DNA of 38,054 bases from Oceanicola sp. S124 (GCF_000220565.1 NZ_AFPM01000112.1:1-38054), one strand, 5' to 3'; positions 16,541 through 25,202 are shown, counted from the first letter of the stretch. The notes: generated from the letters alone by a model not told the origin. Program-made: numbers and translations.

Positions 16541-17508
16541 GATGCGCGGCTCCGGATGCGGGGATCGAGCAGCGAATAGAGCACGTCGACGATCAGGTTG
16601 ATGACGATGAACATCGCGACGATCACCAGGATGTAGGCAACGACGATGGGCCGGTCGAGCATGTTGATGCTGTCGATGATCAGCTTGCCGACACCGGGCC
16701 AGGCGAAGATCGTCTCGGTGACGACCGCGAAGGCGATGAGGCTGCCGAACTCGATGCCCAGCACGGTGACGATGGGGATCAGGATGGTCTTCAGCACATG
16801 CACGAAGAGGATGCGGCGCTCGCTGATCCCCCGGGCGCGGGCGTATTTCACGAAGTCCAGCGGCATGGTCTCCTGCACGCCGGTCCGGGTCAGGCGGATC
16901 ACCAGGGCGATCTGGGCCAGCGCCAGGTTGGTGGCGGGCAGCAGCAGGTGGATGAAGCCGTCCCAGGTGGCATAGCTGGTGCGGATGCCAAGGATGTCCC
17001 CGGTCTGGCCGCGCCCGGTCGAGGGCAGCCAGCCCAGCCAGACGGCGAAGATCATGATCAGCATCATGCCCTGCCAGAAGTTCGGCAGAGAGAAGCCCAG
17101 GATCGAGCCGGTCATGATCGACTCGTCCGTCACGCTGCCGGGCTTCACACCCGCGATCAGCCCCAGCGGGATGCCGAGGATCAGCGACAGGATCAGCGAG
17201 GTCGTCACCAGTTCCAGCGTCGCCGGCAGGCGCTCGAAGATCACGTCCAGCGCCGGGCGGTTGTAGACGAAGCTGCGGCCGAAATCGCCCTGCAGCGCCG
17301 AGGTGATGAAGTTCAGGTATTGCAGCGGCAGCGGATCATCGAGGTGCAGCGAGGCGGCAACCTGGGCGCGCTCGGCCATCGAGGCATCCGCGGGCAGCAG
17401 GATCTCGAGCGGATCGCCGATGGCGTAAACCCCGAGGAAGACGACAAGCGAGGTGATGAACAGGACCAGAATGGCCTGAAGTACCCGGCGGAGGATGAAG
17501 ACCGTCAT
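16537..17508 (-). CDS. dppB: Peptide-type ABC transporter permease (DppB/OppB type)
   Basis: The 323-residue permease opens with the family's N-terminus (MTVFILRRVLQAILVLFITS) and the 'GDP' motif (YAIGDPLEI), has 'DFGRSFVYNRP' near 94-104, and the coupling loop 'KYARARGISERRILFVHVLKT' near 222. About six membrane helices. It is the first gene of the operon, so the promoter lies in the 163-bp region shared with the LysR gene; AGGA precedes the ATG. Together with dppC, two ATPases, a binding protein and a hydrolase it forms a six-gene operon in which the four transporter-core genes overlap by 4 bases each. Confidence 0.93.
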   Translation of the reverse strand: MTVFILRRVLQAILVLFITSLVVFLGVYAIGDPLEILLPADASMAERAQVAASLHLDDPLPLQYLNFITSALQGDFGRSFVYNRPALDVIFERLPATLELVTTSLILSLILGIPLGLIAGVKPGSVTDESIMTGSILGFSLPNFWQGMMLIMIFAVWLGWLPSTGRGQTGDILGIRTSYATWDGFIHLLLPATNLALAQIALVIRLTRTGVQETMPLDFVKYARARGISERRILFVHVLKTILIPIVTVLGIEFGSLIAFAVVTETIFAWPGVGKLIIDSINMLDRPIVVAYILVIVAMFIVINLIVDVLYSLLDPRIRSRAS

Positions 17509-17598
17509 CGGGCGCCGTCCTGGCCCGGGTGGTCCGACATGTTCTGAGGCATGGCTTGCTGTGCTGTGTCCCTGTTTTCGGAACAGCTTGTGCGAAGA

Positions 17599-17624
17599 TT
17601 CTCATATATGCAATATTATGAGAA
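17599..17624. promoter_or_regulatory. Palindromic operator 1, dpp-type operon / LysR intergenic region
   Basis: TTCTCATA-N10-TATGAGAA, perfect 8-bp arms, in an AT-rich island between divergent genes. A TATTAT (17614-17619) on the plus strand and CATAAT on the minus strand inside the repeat could be -10 elements, so a bound regulator would cover the promoter. Probable LysR-type site. Confidence 0.62.
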
Positions 17625-17636
17625 ATATGCCCAAAC

Positions 17637-17655
17637 ATATGCGCAATTCGCATAT
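17637..17655. promoter_or_regulatory. Palindromic operator 2, dpp-type operon / LysR intergenic region
   Basis: ATATGCG-N5-CGCATAT has perfect 7-bp arms and ends 16 bases before the LysR ATG. Its centre is about 34 bases from that of operator 1, roughly three helical turns, as expected for paired LysR-tetramer sites (recognition and activation sites). Confidence 0.62.
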
Positions 17656-17671
17656 CCAAGCGGAGCCCAGG

Positions 17672-18574
17672 ATGCAGCTCAACCTTCTCGAAACCTTCCG
17701 CGTGGTGATGGAAAAGGGCTCGACCCTTGCGGCGGCGTCCGAGCTGGGGATCACCCAGTCCGCCGTGTCGCGGCGCATCGCCCAGCTTGAGGCAGAGCTG
17801 GACCTGGAGCTGTTCCTGCGCGACCGGGGGCGGCTGGTGCCGACGCGGGAATGCCATGCGCTGCAGGGGCAGATCTTCGGCATGGTCGACCGGGGTCAGC
17901 GCCTGCAGCATCTCGCGCGGGACCTGCGGCGGGGCAACTCCCCTGCCCTGCGGCTGCGGGTGGCGGTGCCTGCCAGCATGACGCTGTCGATCATGCCGCG
18001 CATCCTCAGCCGTTTCCTGGCCGAGAACGACCGCGTACAGGTCGAGCTGCACACCGGCCCCTATGACACCATCGAGCGCATGCTGCTGGACGACCGGGCC
18101 GAGCTGGGGTTCCTGCGCATCCCGATCCAGCGGGCGGGGCTGGCCATCCTGCCGACGATCTCGGCGCGCAGCGTCTGCGTGATGCCCGCCGGTCACCGGC
18201 TGGCCACCCGGGACGAGGTGAAGATGGAGGATCTGAACGGAGAGCCACTGATCCTGCTGGGGCGGATGCGCGCGCCGCGCCGGGATCTTGACGCGGCTTT
18301 CTGGACCGCCGGCCAGAGCCCCGTGGTGCGGATCGAGGCGCATTCGGTGATGTCGGCCTGCTCTCTCGTCGCCGAGGGGCTTGGCCTGACCATCGTCAAC
18401 GGTCTGATGGCGCGCGACTTCTCCCATCTGCCGGTGGTGCAGAAGCCAATCACCCCGGCGATGACCGACCGGTTCGCCTTCGCCTTCAACGCCGAGATGC
18501 CCCTGAGCCAGGCGGCGGAGAATTTCATTGCCTGCGCCAACGGCTTCCTCGAAGAGCTGCTGGCCGAGGGGTGA
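17672..18574 (+). CDS. LysR-family transcriptional regulator of the peptide-type transporter operon
   Basis: The 300-residue protein has the N-terminal helix-turn-helix (MQLNLLETFRVVMEKGSTLAAASELGITQSAVSRRIAQLEAEL, quoted in part: TLAAASELGITQSAVSRR) and a LysR effector domain from about residue 90. The ATG at 17672 has GGAG 7 bases upstream; in-frame codons back to 17495 cross the two palindromes and are rejected. It is divergent from the dpp-type operon, which is its probable target. A perfect hairpin follows its stop at once. Confidence 0.9.
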   Translation: MQLNLLETFRVVMEKGSTLAAASELGITQSAVSRRIAQLEAELDLELFLRDRGRLVPTRECHALQGQIFGMVDRGQRLQHLARDLRRGNSPALRLRVAVPASMTLSIMPRILSRFLAENDRVQVELHTGPYDTIERMLLDDRAELGFLRIPIQRAGLAILPTISARSVCVMPAGHRLATRDEVKMEDLNGEPLILLGRMRAPRRDLDAAFWTAGQSPVVRIEAHSVMSACSLVAEGLGLTIVNGLMARDFSHLPVVQKPITPAMTDRFAFAFNAEMPLSQAAENFIACANGFLEELLAEG

Positions 18575-18599
18575 TCCCGGCGCGATCCCCGCGCCGGGA
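18575..18599. terminator. Hairpin terminator between LysR gene and amidohydrolase gene
   Basis: TCCCGGCGCG-N5-CGCGCCGGGA has perfect 10-bp arms, begins right after the LysR stop codon and is followed on the plus strand by CTGGTTTTC. It sits between convergent genes and may serve both, though the T-run is short. Confidence 0.65.
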
Positions 18600-18634
18600 C
18601 TGGTTTTCAGACAGAGCGGTTCGGAAACCGGGGT

Positions 18635-19702
18635 TCAGATCTTGAAAACCTTGCGGGCCACGTCCTCGTAGAAGGCCTTCTTCGCCGCGTCGCTGACGTC
18701 CATGTGATCGAAGACGCCGACCTCTTCGGGCACGTACTGCCAGGGGTAATCCATGGCGTACATCATGCGATCCTGCCCGATCACCTCCTGGACAAACTTC
18801 ACCGGCGGGGCCCAGCCCACACCCGAAGAGGTGTAGTAGAAGTTGTCGATCAGGTAGTCCCAGGCGCGGCGCTTCAGCGGCTGCACGTTGGGATGGCGCC
18901 CGGTCTTCGAGATATGCCCGTGCATGTAGTCGATGCGATACAGCCAATAGGGCAGCGCCTCGCCGCAGTGGCCCAGGACGATGTTCAGCTTCGGGAAGCG
19001 GTCGAACAGCCCCGAGACCACCAGCCGCAGCGCATGCAGCCCGGTTTCGCAGGCGAAGCCGTAGACGGCGGCATCCAGGCAGCGCGGCAGGAAGGGGTCG
19101 ATCATGTCGGCGGGCGGCGTGTTGGGGTGCAGGTAGATCGGCACGTCCAGCGCCTCGGCCGCCTCGAAGAGGCCCCAGTACTTCTCGTCATCCAGGTAGA
19201 CGCCAAGGGTGTGGGAATTCAGGATGCCGCCGCGCAGGCCCAGCTTGGTCACGCCGCGTTCCAGCTCCTTCTCGGCCTCGCCGATGTCGAGCGGCGAGAA
19301 GGCCGCCAGCCCGACGAAACGGTCGGGATGGGCCGCCACGCCCTCGGCCAGCATGTCGTTGGCCATCCGAGCCAGCGCGGTGCCCTGGCTGGGCTCGAAG
19401 ACCTGCACGCCGGGGCTGGAGAGTGCCAGCACCGCCATGTCGATGCCGGCCGCGTCCATGTCGGCCAGACGCTCCTCGCCCAGCGAGGTGATGCGGCGGT
19501 TGTGCGCCCGGGCCTTCTCGGTCTCGGACTTGCCGAAGAAGCCCCAGAGGCTCTGGAAGCCAGGATCGCTGATCGAGCCGTCATCGAGGCCCTTGATGTA
19601 GAGATCCTTGATCTCGGCGGGCAGCCAGGCCTCTTCGGTGGCGATCCGCTTGTAGGGCGGATTGGGATTGCGTGGCGGCATCTCGGGATAGCGGTTGCTC
19701 AT
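18635..19702 (-). CDS. Amidohydrolase 2 family protein (ACMSD/aromatic decarboxylase-like)
   Basis: The 355-residue TIM-barrel protein has the metal-site pattern of non-oxidative decarboxylases: Glu-Glu-Ala at 23-25 (ATEEAWLP) where ACMSD proper has HxH, His192 in IYLHPNTPP, GHCGEALPYW at 244-253 and Asp318 in YAMDYPW. The EEA form occurs in salicylate, 2,3-dihydroxybenzoate and related decarboxylases, so decarboxylation of an aromatic or enoic acid is more likely than amide hydrolysis. The start overlaps the TRAP permease stop as ATGA, tying the enzyme to the imported substrate. Substrate unknown. Confidence 0.87.
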   Translation of the reverse strand: MSNRYPEMPPRNPNPPYKRIATEEAWLPAEIKDLYIKGLDDGSISDPGFQSLWGFFGKSETEKARAHNRRITSLGEERLADMDAAGIDMAVLALSSPGVQVFEPSQGTALARMANDMLAEGVAAHPDRFVGLAAFSPLDIGEAEKELERGVTKLGLRGGILNSHTLGVYLDDEKYWGLFEAAEALDVPIYLHPNTPPADMIDPFLPRCLDAAVYGFACETGLHALRLVVSGLFDRFPKLNIVLGHCGEALPYWLYRIDYMHGHISKTGRHPNVQPLKRRAWDYLIDNFYYTSSGVGWAPPVKFVQEVIGQDRMMYAMDYPWQYVPEEVGVFDHMDVSDAAKKAFYEDVARKVFKI

Positions 19703-21591
19703 GTGGTACGTCCTTCTTCAAGTGAACGGTTGGAGGGGCGCCCGCCGCTGCCCGCAACGCGGGTCAGCAGCCAGGCGACCGGAAGAGAGGCCAGCGCGCA
19801 GATCAGCGCCGGCAGGCTTGCAGGGGGCAGCACGGCGGTCAGGCCGCCGATGGCCAAGGCCAGGACACCGACCGCCAGCCGCCACGGCCCGCCGCCCCAG
19901 GCGCGACGGTTGGCCAGCACCTCGGCCAGCAGGAAGCCGGCGACCGCGACGGAAAGGGCCGAGACGGCGATCTCGTGCCAGCTGCCCTGCCAGACCAGCG
20001 CCGGGTTCAGCGCGAAGACGAAGGGCAGCAGGTAGGCGGTGACTGCCAGCTTCATCCCGGTCACCCCGGTCTGCCACATGTCCGACCCGGCGATGGAGGC
20101 CGCCGCGTAGCTGGCGATGGCGACAGGGGGTGTCAGCATCGACAGCAGGCCGAAGTAGAAGATGAACAGATGCGCGCTCATCTCGGCCACGCCGGCCTTG
20201 ATCAGCGCCGGGGCCAGCAGGACCGAGATCACCACGTAGACGCCGGTCGTGGGCATGCCGACGCCGAGGATCACCGCCAGCGCGGCGGTCGCCATCAGCA
20301 GCGCCAGCAACCCGCCCGCCGCCGCGATCTTGCCGAGCGCCAGGGTCAGCGCGAAGCCCAGTCCGGTGACATTGATCGTGCCGATGATCACCCCTGCCAC
20401 CGCGCTGACCAGGATCACCGGAACCAGCGTCTTGCCCGCGTCCGAGAGGATGCCCGCCCAGAAGCTGGCCGAAAGCGTCTCTCGCGGCGCGCGCAGCAGG
20501 TTCAGCGCCAGGGCCGCCAGCGCCGAGTAGAGCGCCGCCTTGCCCGGCCCGTAGCCCAGCACGAAGAGGAACCAGATCAGCACACCCAGGGGGGCCAGCA
20601 GCGGCCAGGCTCCGGGCAGCGTCGCCCGCAGGCGTGGCAGGGTCTCGCGCGGTTCGCCCTCGATGCCATGGGCGACGGCGTAGCGATCCACCTGGCGATA
20701 GAGCAGGTAATAGTAGAACAGCGCCGGCAGGAAGGCGGCAACGACGACCTCGCCGTAGCCCACCTGCAGGAACTCGGCGATGACGAAGGCCGTGGCCCCC
20801 ATCACCGGCGGCGCGATCTGCCCGCCGTTCGAGGCCACGGCCTCGATCGCGGCGGCATGGCGGGCCGGGAAGCCCGCCTTCTTCATCATCGGGATGGTAA
20901 CCACGCCGGTCGACATCACGTTGGCCACCGTCGAGCCCGACAGCGTCCCGAAGAGCGACGAGGCCAGGATCGCCACCTTGGCCGGCCCGCCCCGGCGATG
21001 CCCCATCAGCGACAAGGCCAGCCGGGTCATCGCATCCGATCCGCCCACGGCGGTCAGCACCACGCCGAACAGGATGAACCCCATGATCTGGTTGGCCGCC
21101 ACGTTCAGCACCAGCCCCGGCACGCCGTTGGAGTCGCTGTAGACGTAAAGCAGGTAGCGGGCGGGCTTCAGGTAGGCGCCCTCGAACAGACCCGGAGCCA
21201 GCCAGCCCCAGAAACCATAGGCCATGAAGACCGCTCCCAGCACCGCCAGCACCATGCCGCAGTGCCGCCGCGTGGCCTCGAGCATGCCGGCGATGGCGAA
21301 GACCGCCGGCAGCCACTTCTCGGGGCCCCGCAGATGCGCCGTCAGCAGCCAGTCCTCGTAGTTCCAGGCCAGCCAGAGCCAGCCCCCCATGGCCGCGAGA
21401 CCAAGGGCAAGGTCGGGCCAGCGCCAGGCGCCGGGCAGCGGGCGGGCGATGAGGCCCGCCAGCACCGCCAGGCCCAGGACGACGGCCAGGTACTGCTCGG
21501 TGATGACCACGGCACCCAGGCGCCCCGGCAGGTCGAGGATCCAGGCGATCCCCAGCACCGGAAGCGCCCCGGTGACGATCCGACTGATCAT
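19699..21591 (-). CDS. TRAP transporter fused permease subunit (TAXI type, small and large domains)
   Basis: The 630-residue protein is almost wholly hydrophobic with about 16-18 membrane helices. The first 150 residues match the small (DctQ-like) domain and the rest the large DctM domain, with signature blocks 'GTLSGSTVANVMSTGVVTIPMMKKAG' near 215-240 (core SGSTVANV), 'SNGGQIAPPVMGATAFV' and 'GMPTTGVYVV'. Fusion of both domains is the rule in TAXI-type TRAP systems. It couples uptake to an ion gradient rather than ATP. It starts 21 bases after the binding-protein stop and overlaps the amidohydrolase by 4 bases. Confidence 0.93.
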   Translation of the reverse strand: MISRIVTGALPVLGIAWILDLPGRLGAVVITEQYLAVVLGLAVLAGLIARPLPGAWRWPDLALGLAAMGGWLWLAWNYEDWLLTAHLRGPEKWLPAVFAIAGMLEATRRHCGMVLAVLGAVFMAYGFWGWLAPGLFEGAYLKPARYLLYVYSDSNGVPGLVLNVAANQIMGFILFGVVLTAVGGSDAMTRLALSLMGHRRGGPAKVAILASSLFGTLSGSTVANVMSTGVVTIPMMKKAGFPARHAAAIEAVASNGGQIAPPVMGATAFVIAEFLQVGYGEVVVAAFLPALFYYYLLYRQVDRYAVAHGIEGEPRETLPRLRATLPGAWPLLAPLGVLIWFLFVLGYGPGKAALYSALAALALNLLRAPRETLSASFWAGILSDAGKTLVPVILVSAVAGVIIGTINVTGLGFALTLALGKIAAAGGLLALLMATAALAVILGVGMPTTGVYVVISVLLAPALIKAGVAEMSAHLFIFYFGLLSMLTPPVAIASYAAASIAGSDMWQTGVTGMKLAVTAYLLPFVFALNPALVWQGSWHEIAVSALSVAVAGFLLAEVLANRRAWGGGPWRLAVGVLALAIGGLTAVLPPASLPALICALASLPVAWLLTRVAGSGGRPSNRSLEEGRTT

Positions 21592-21612
21592 GACAGCTCT
21601 CCTTCGCCGTAC

Positions 21613-22608
21613 CTACTGCAGGGCAGCGTCCCGGGCCGCGTTCTCCTCGGACCACAGGCCCTTGTCGGTGAAGAAGGCGACGGCGGCCGGGTGGTAGGGC
21701 ACCGTGTTGGTCGGTGCGGCCATCAGCTCCTGCGCGGCGGCGGCCAGCGGCGGGTAGTCCGCCTTCAGCCCCGGCAGCCCGTCGTAAAGCGCCGTCAGGA
21801 TCGCCGTTGCGTCCTCGTCCGACAGGTCGGCAGAGGTGGTCAGGTAGACGTCATAGGCCGAGACGGTCACGGGTTCGGTGATCTCGGGCATGCGCGGATT
21901 GGGAGCGACCTCCATCAGGTAGACCCCGTTGAAGAGATCGTTGATCGCGGCGCTCGTGGCGCTTTCGCCGGTGATCGACAGGTAGCGGATGCCGCCCGGG
22001 ATCGTCGCATGGGCCTGCTGGGTGAGCGGAATGCCGACGGCGACGCCGGTGGCATCCACCGCGCCCTCGGTCAGCGCCTCCATGCCCTGGGACAGGCCGG
22101 CGACGGTGACGCCCTCGACCGCCTCCAGCGACAGGCCACCGGCTTGCAGGATCGCGGTGTTCACCCGTCCGGTGGCCGCCTGGGCCGAGAGTTCGGTGAT
22201 GACCTTCTTGCCGGCCAGGTCAGCCACCTCGGTCATGCCGCTGTCGGCACGCACCACCAGCGCCTGGCGCAGCGGCCAGAGCCGGGCCAGCACGCGCATC
22301 CCCTCATAGGGGTCATTGCCGTATTCGCCGCGATACCAGGCCCCCACGTCGATCGACGAGTTCAGCCCCAGCGTCACCTCGCCCGCATCGATCAGCGGAA
22401 TGTAGACCGAAGACCCGGTGAAGGGCTGGACGGTCACCTGCCGCCCCAGGCTTTCCTGCAACGAGGCCGCGATACCGCCGCCGATGGTATAGTAAAGCGT
22501 GCCCTGCGGGTTGGTGCCCAGGGTGATGCGCCCCTGCGCGCCCGCCGGAGCGGCCATGCCGATGGTCGCGGCCACCGCGCAGGCGGCAGCCAGAAAACGT
22601 GTGATCAT
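21613..22608 (-). CDS. TAXI-family TRAP transporter solute-binding subunit
   Basis: The 331-residue protein has a signal peptide (MITRFLAAACAVAATIGMAAPAGA, cleavage about 24-25) and the TAXI N-terminal pattern 'ITLGTNPQGTLYYTIGGGIAASL', followed by 'VQPFTGSSVYIPLIDAGEVTLGLNSS' (both shortened here to their ends in meaning: G.NPQGT.YY..G and the S-S-V-Y-I-P turn). It is the first gene of a three-gene operon with an excellent AGGGAGGA ribosome-binding site. TAXI proteins bind glutamate, 2-oxo acids or other carboxylates; with the decarboxylase-like partner a carboxylated substrate is reasonable (inference). Confidence 0.92.
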   Translation of the reverse strand: MITRFLAAACAVAATIGMAAPAGAQGRITLGTNPQGTLYYTIGGGIAASLQESLGRQVTVQPFTGSSVYIPLIDAGEVTLGLNSSIDVGAWYRGEYGNDPYEGMRVLARLWPLRQALVVRADSGMTEVADLAGKKVITELSAQAATGRVNTAILQAGGLSLEAVEGVTVAGLSQGMEALTEGAVDATGVAVGIPLTQQAHATIPGGIRYLSITGESATSAAINDLFNGVYLMEVAPNPRMPEITEPVTVSAYDVYLTTSADLSDEDATAILTALYDGLPGLKADYPPLAAAAQELMAAPTNTVPYHPAAVAFFTDKGLWSEENAARDAALQ

Positions 22609-22658
22609 GATATCCTCCCTTGCCGGCGGCTCCCATCCGCCGGGAGGTCAGATTAGCA

Positions 22659-22704
22659 TTGATGAATTGTACGTTTTGATGAATGTTTGAGCGATATTCA
22701 TTCA
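22659..22704. promoter_or_regulatory. Repeats in the TAXI operon / LysR intergenic region
   Basis: TTGATGAAT occurs twice in direct orientation (22659-22667 and 22676-22684, 17-base period) and TGAATG (22680-22685) is answered by CATTCA (22699-22704). The cluster lies in the 108-bp divergent region next to the LysR gene and is the likely LysR-type operator. Confidence 0.5.
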
Positions 22705-22716
22705 AGGATTGCATGA

Positions 22717-23613
22717 ATGGCGCTGTCACATCTCACCCTCCGCCAGTTGCAGGCCATCCGGGCGATCTACGAGCGGGGCCAGATCTCGGCGGCGGCAGAG
22801 GCGCTTTCGGTGACCCAGTCCGCCGCCAGCGTCCTGCTGGGCCAGGCCGAGGCGACCCTTGGCACGCGCCTCTTCGACCGGACGACGCGGCGGGTGGCCC
22901 CGACCCAGGCGGTCGAGCAGATCATCGGCATTATCAACCGGATCCTCGCCGATGTCGCCTCGATCGACGCAGTGATGACCGACCTGAAAGAGCTCGAGCG
23001 TGGCGTCGTCCGGATCGCCGCCACCCCCGCCACCGGCATCGCCCTGCTGCCCCAGACGGTGCAGCGCTTCCTGGCCGCCCATCCCCGCATCCAGCTGGAC
23101 ATGAACGACTGCGCCCCGGATCAGTTCTTCAACCTGATCCGCGAAGAGAAGGTGGATTTCGGCGTCGGAATCCCCCCCTCGGACCGAAGCGACTTCGACT
23201 GGCGGGTGCTGCATCACGACCCGGTGCACCTGGTGTGCAACCGCGCCCATCCCCTCGCCCGGCGGCAATCGGTGCCCTGGAACGCGCTGGACGGCGAGCC
23301 GCTGATCCTGGCGCGGCGCAACTACGGTGTGCGCGACCAGGTCGAGGCGACGATCCGCGAGACGGGCGGCACCCCGAACCTTGTCAGCGAAATCGGCTTT
23401 CTCTATTCGGCGGAATGGATGGTGGCCTGCGGCATGGGGCTGGCCGCCTTCCCGGCGCGCCTGGCCCGGGCGATCCGCAACCCGGAGGTGGTGATCCTGC
23501 CGCTGGTCGAACCGCAGGTGACACGCACCCTGGCCGTCATCACCCGCCGGGGCCGCAGCCTGTCCTCCCCGGCACAGCGTTTCGTCGACATGCTGGCCCA
23601 CGACCTGCGCTGA
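22717..23613 (+). CDS. LysR-family transcriptional regulator of the TAXI-TRAP operon
   Basis: The 298-residue protein has a LysR helix-turn-helix (residues 5-64; ISAAAEALSVTQSAAS) and an effector domain from about 90, with 'NRAHPLARRQSVPWNALDGEPLIL' (shortened: NRAHPLAR and DGEPLIL) typical of the family. AAGGA lies 5 bases before the ATG. It diverges from the TAXI-TRAP-amidohydrolase operon and probably controls it. The effector could be the transported carboxylate, but nothing in the sequence tells which. Confidence 0.9.
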   Translation: MALSHLTLRQLQAIRAIYERGQISAAAEALSVTQSAASVLLGQAEATLGTRLFDRTTRRVAPTQAVEQIIGIINRILADVASIDAVMTDLKELERGVVRIAATPATGIALLPQTVQRFLAAHPRIQLDMNDCAPDQFFNLIREEKVDFGVGIPPSDRSDFDWRVLHHDPVHLVCNRAHPLARRQSVPWNALDGEPLILARRNYGVRDQVEATIRETGGTPNLVSEIGFLYSAEWMVACGMGLAAFPARLARAIRNPEVVILPLVEPQVTRTLAVITRRGRSLSSPAQRFVDMLAHDLR

Positions 23614-23655
23614 CAGGCCACCCCCTGGCCCAGCCGCACTCGGCCCAGCCGCCCG

Positions 23656-25137
23656 TCAGGCCGAGGCCGCACGAGGGCGTTCTGCCGCGGCGTCCTCCTC
23701 ATCCGAGAACAGTTCGACAAGGTCGCCCGCCACGTCGTCCCAGCGCCTGAGACGGGTGGCGGCGATCTTCGCCTCGAGCGCCTGGCGATGCGCCGGATCG
23801 GCGATCAGGCGACGGAAGGCCGCCGTCATGCTCTCGAGACTGCCGGCATCGCAGTATTCCACCAGCGCGCCGCCCACCTCGGGCATCGCGGAATTGTCGG
23901 CCACCACCGCCGTCTTGCCGAAATGCAGGCTTTCGCCGATCGGCAGCCCCCAGCCCTCGTAGAGACTGACGGTCGCGGTAAACAGGCAGTTCTCGTAGAG
24001 GTGGCGCAGTTCGGCATCGGTCGGTCGAGAAGCGAACTGGACCCAGCCGTCAAGATTGCCGGTCGCCGTCATCATGGCGTCGAAGTCGTCGTTCAGCCAG
24101 CCGCGCTTGCCGGCGAAGACCAGGCGCGGCATCTCCAGCCCCTCGTCCCGGCACAGCCGCTGCCAGACCTGGGCCAGCCGCCAGCTGTTCTTGCGCGATT
24201 CCACCGTGCCGACCACCAGCACATAGGGCACCTTGGTCAGGTTGAGGATCTCGCGCCGCATCAGAAGGGTGCGTTCCACCCGCCGCTTGTAGGGGCCGTC
24301 CGGGCCGTGGATCGCCCCTGGGGGCGACTCGGCGGCCGCGACGAATTCCTGTGCCAGCGGGACCGTATGCACCGGATGATCCGACCCGACCTCGACCAGG
24401 AACTCTTTCAGGTCGAGGGCCGTGTTGCGAGAATTGGCAAGGAACGCGCTGCAATAGTCCGGCAGGGTGCGCAGCCAGTGATAGAAGGCGGGCGCGAAGT
24501 CTCCGGCGATGTGCTCGGGTGTCTTTATCGGGATCAGGTCGTGGACCATCTGGGTGATCTCGACACCGTTGTCGCGATGGAGACGCCGCAGGGCCTGCTC
24601 CAGTCCGTCGATGGCCCAGGTGCCGCCCAGGACCACCAGCTGATCGCCGGGCCGGGCCTGCCCGAAGACCGAGCTTCGCGGAATTCTGCCCAGATCATAA
24701 TCCTTGTCGCGCGGAGAGGTGCCGGCCCGGAACGAGCGCCATTCCTCCAGCGTCGCCCCGGCCCGCAGGAAATGGCTCTCGTTGCCGCGATAGGCGTTCA
24801 GCAACCTCTGCGCGTAGTGGAACCAGTACTTTCCGCGATGGCTGCGATAGCGTTCCAGCGACGGAGCGGTGTTTTCCAGCAGCCGGACCTTGCTGCCGAA
24901 GAACACGGTGGAAAGCACGTCGTGGTCGAATTCCTCCATGTCTGCAACGAAATCCGAGGGCATCGCCAGGTAGTCCCGCCGCCCCTTGTCCCAGTAGCAG
25001 ACGCGGACCTTTTCGGAGCCGTAGCGCTGCACCATGCGTCGGATGACTTCGAAGGAGACGCGCTGGATCCCCGATATGGAGCTTTCCTTCTTGACGTAGA
25101 AAAGCACGTCGGTGATGTCGAAATACCGGGTTGTCAT
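23656..25137 (-). CDS. Glycosyltransferase, GT4/family 1 type
   Basis: The 493-residue protein ends in a GT-B glycosyltransferase domain: 'PYVLVVGTVESRKNSWRLAQVW' near residue 310 and the E-x7-E region 'YEGWGLPIGESLHFGK' near 415-430. The first 280 residues hold a family-specific acceptor domain. In-frame codons upstream to 25218 exist, but the ATG at 25137 gives MTTRYFDITD, which matches the MTTLYYDLSE start of the divergent paralogue; no strong ribosome-binding site is seen. It probably transfers a sugar in polysaccharide or glycan synthesis. Its gene faces away from a second glycosyltransferase joined to an ABC exporter. Confidence 0.87.
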   Translation of the reverse strand: MTTRYFDITDVLFYVKKESSISGIQRVSFEVIRRMVQRYGSEKVRVCYWDKGRRDYLAMPSDFVADMEEFDHDVLSTVFFGSKVRLLENTAPSLERYRSHRGKYWFHYAQRLLNAYRGNESHFLRAGATLEEWRSFRAGTSPRDKDYDLGRIPRSSVFGQARPGDQLVVLGGTWAIDGLEQALRRLHRDNGVEITQMVHDLIPIKTPEHIAGDFAPAFYHWLRTLPDYCSAFLANSRNTALDLKEFLVEVGSDHPVHTVPLAQEFVAAAESPPGAIHGPDGPYKRRVERTLLMRREILNLTKVPYVLVVGTVESRKNSWRLAQVWQRLCRDEGLEMPRLVFAGKRGWLNDDFDAMMTATGNLDGWVQFASRPTDAELRHLYENCLFTATVSLYEGWGLPIGESLHFGKTAVVADNSAMPEVGGALVEYCDAGSLESMTAAFRRLIADPAHRQALEAKIAATRLRRWDDVAGDLVELFSDEEDAAAERPRAASA

Positions 25138-25175
25138 CTGGAAACCGTAGCCTGTTCCTACTGCGGGCGGAATTC

Positions 25176-25202
25176 TTGACGCCTTTTGAGTGTCTCTATA
25201 CC
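25176..25202 (+). promoter_or_regulatory. Weak promoter candidate for the glycosyltransferase/ABC exporter genes
   Basis: TTGACG (25176-25181) and TATACC (25197-25202) are 15 bases apart, shorter than the ideal 17, in the 119-bp region between divergent glycosyltransferases. Suggestive only. Confidence 0.3.

Noticed and set aside
19975-22656. 893-codon open frame on the plus strand
   Set aside because: Antisense to the TRAP permease and TAXI genes, which have clear motifs; its own composition is shadow-like.
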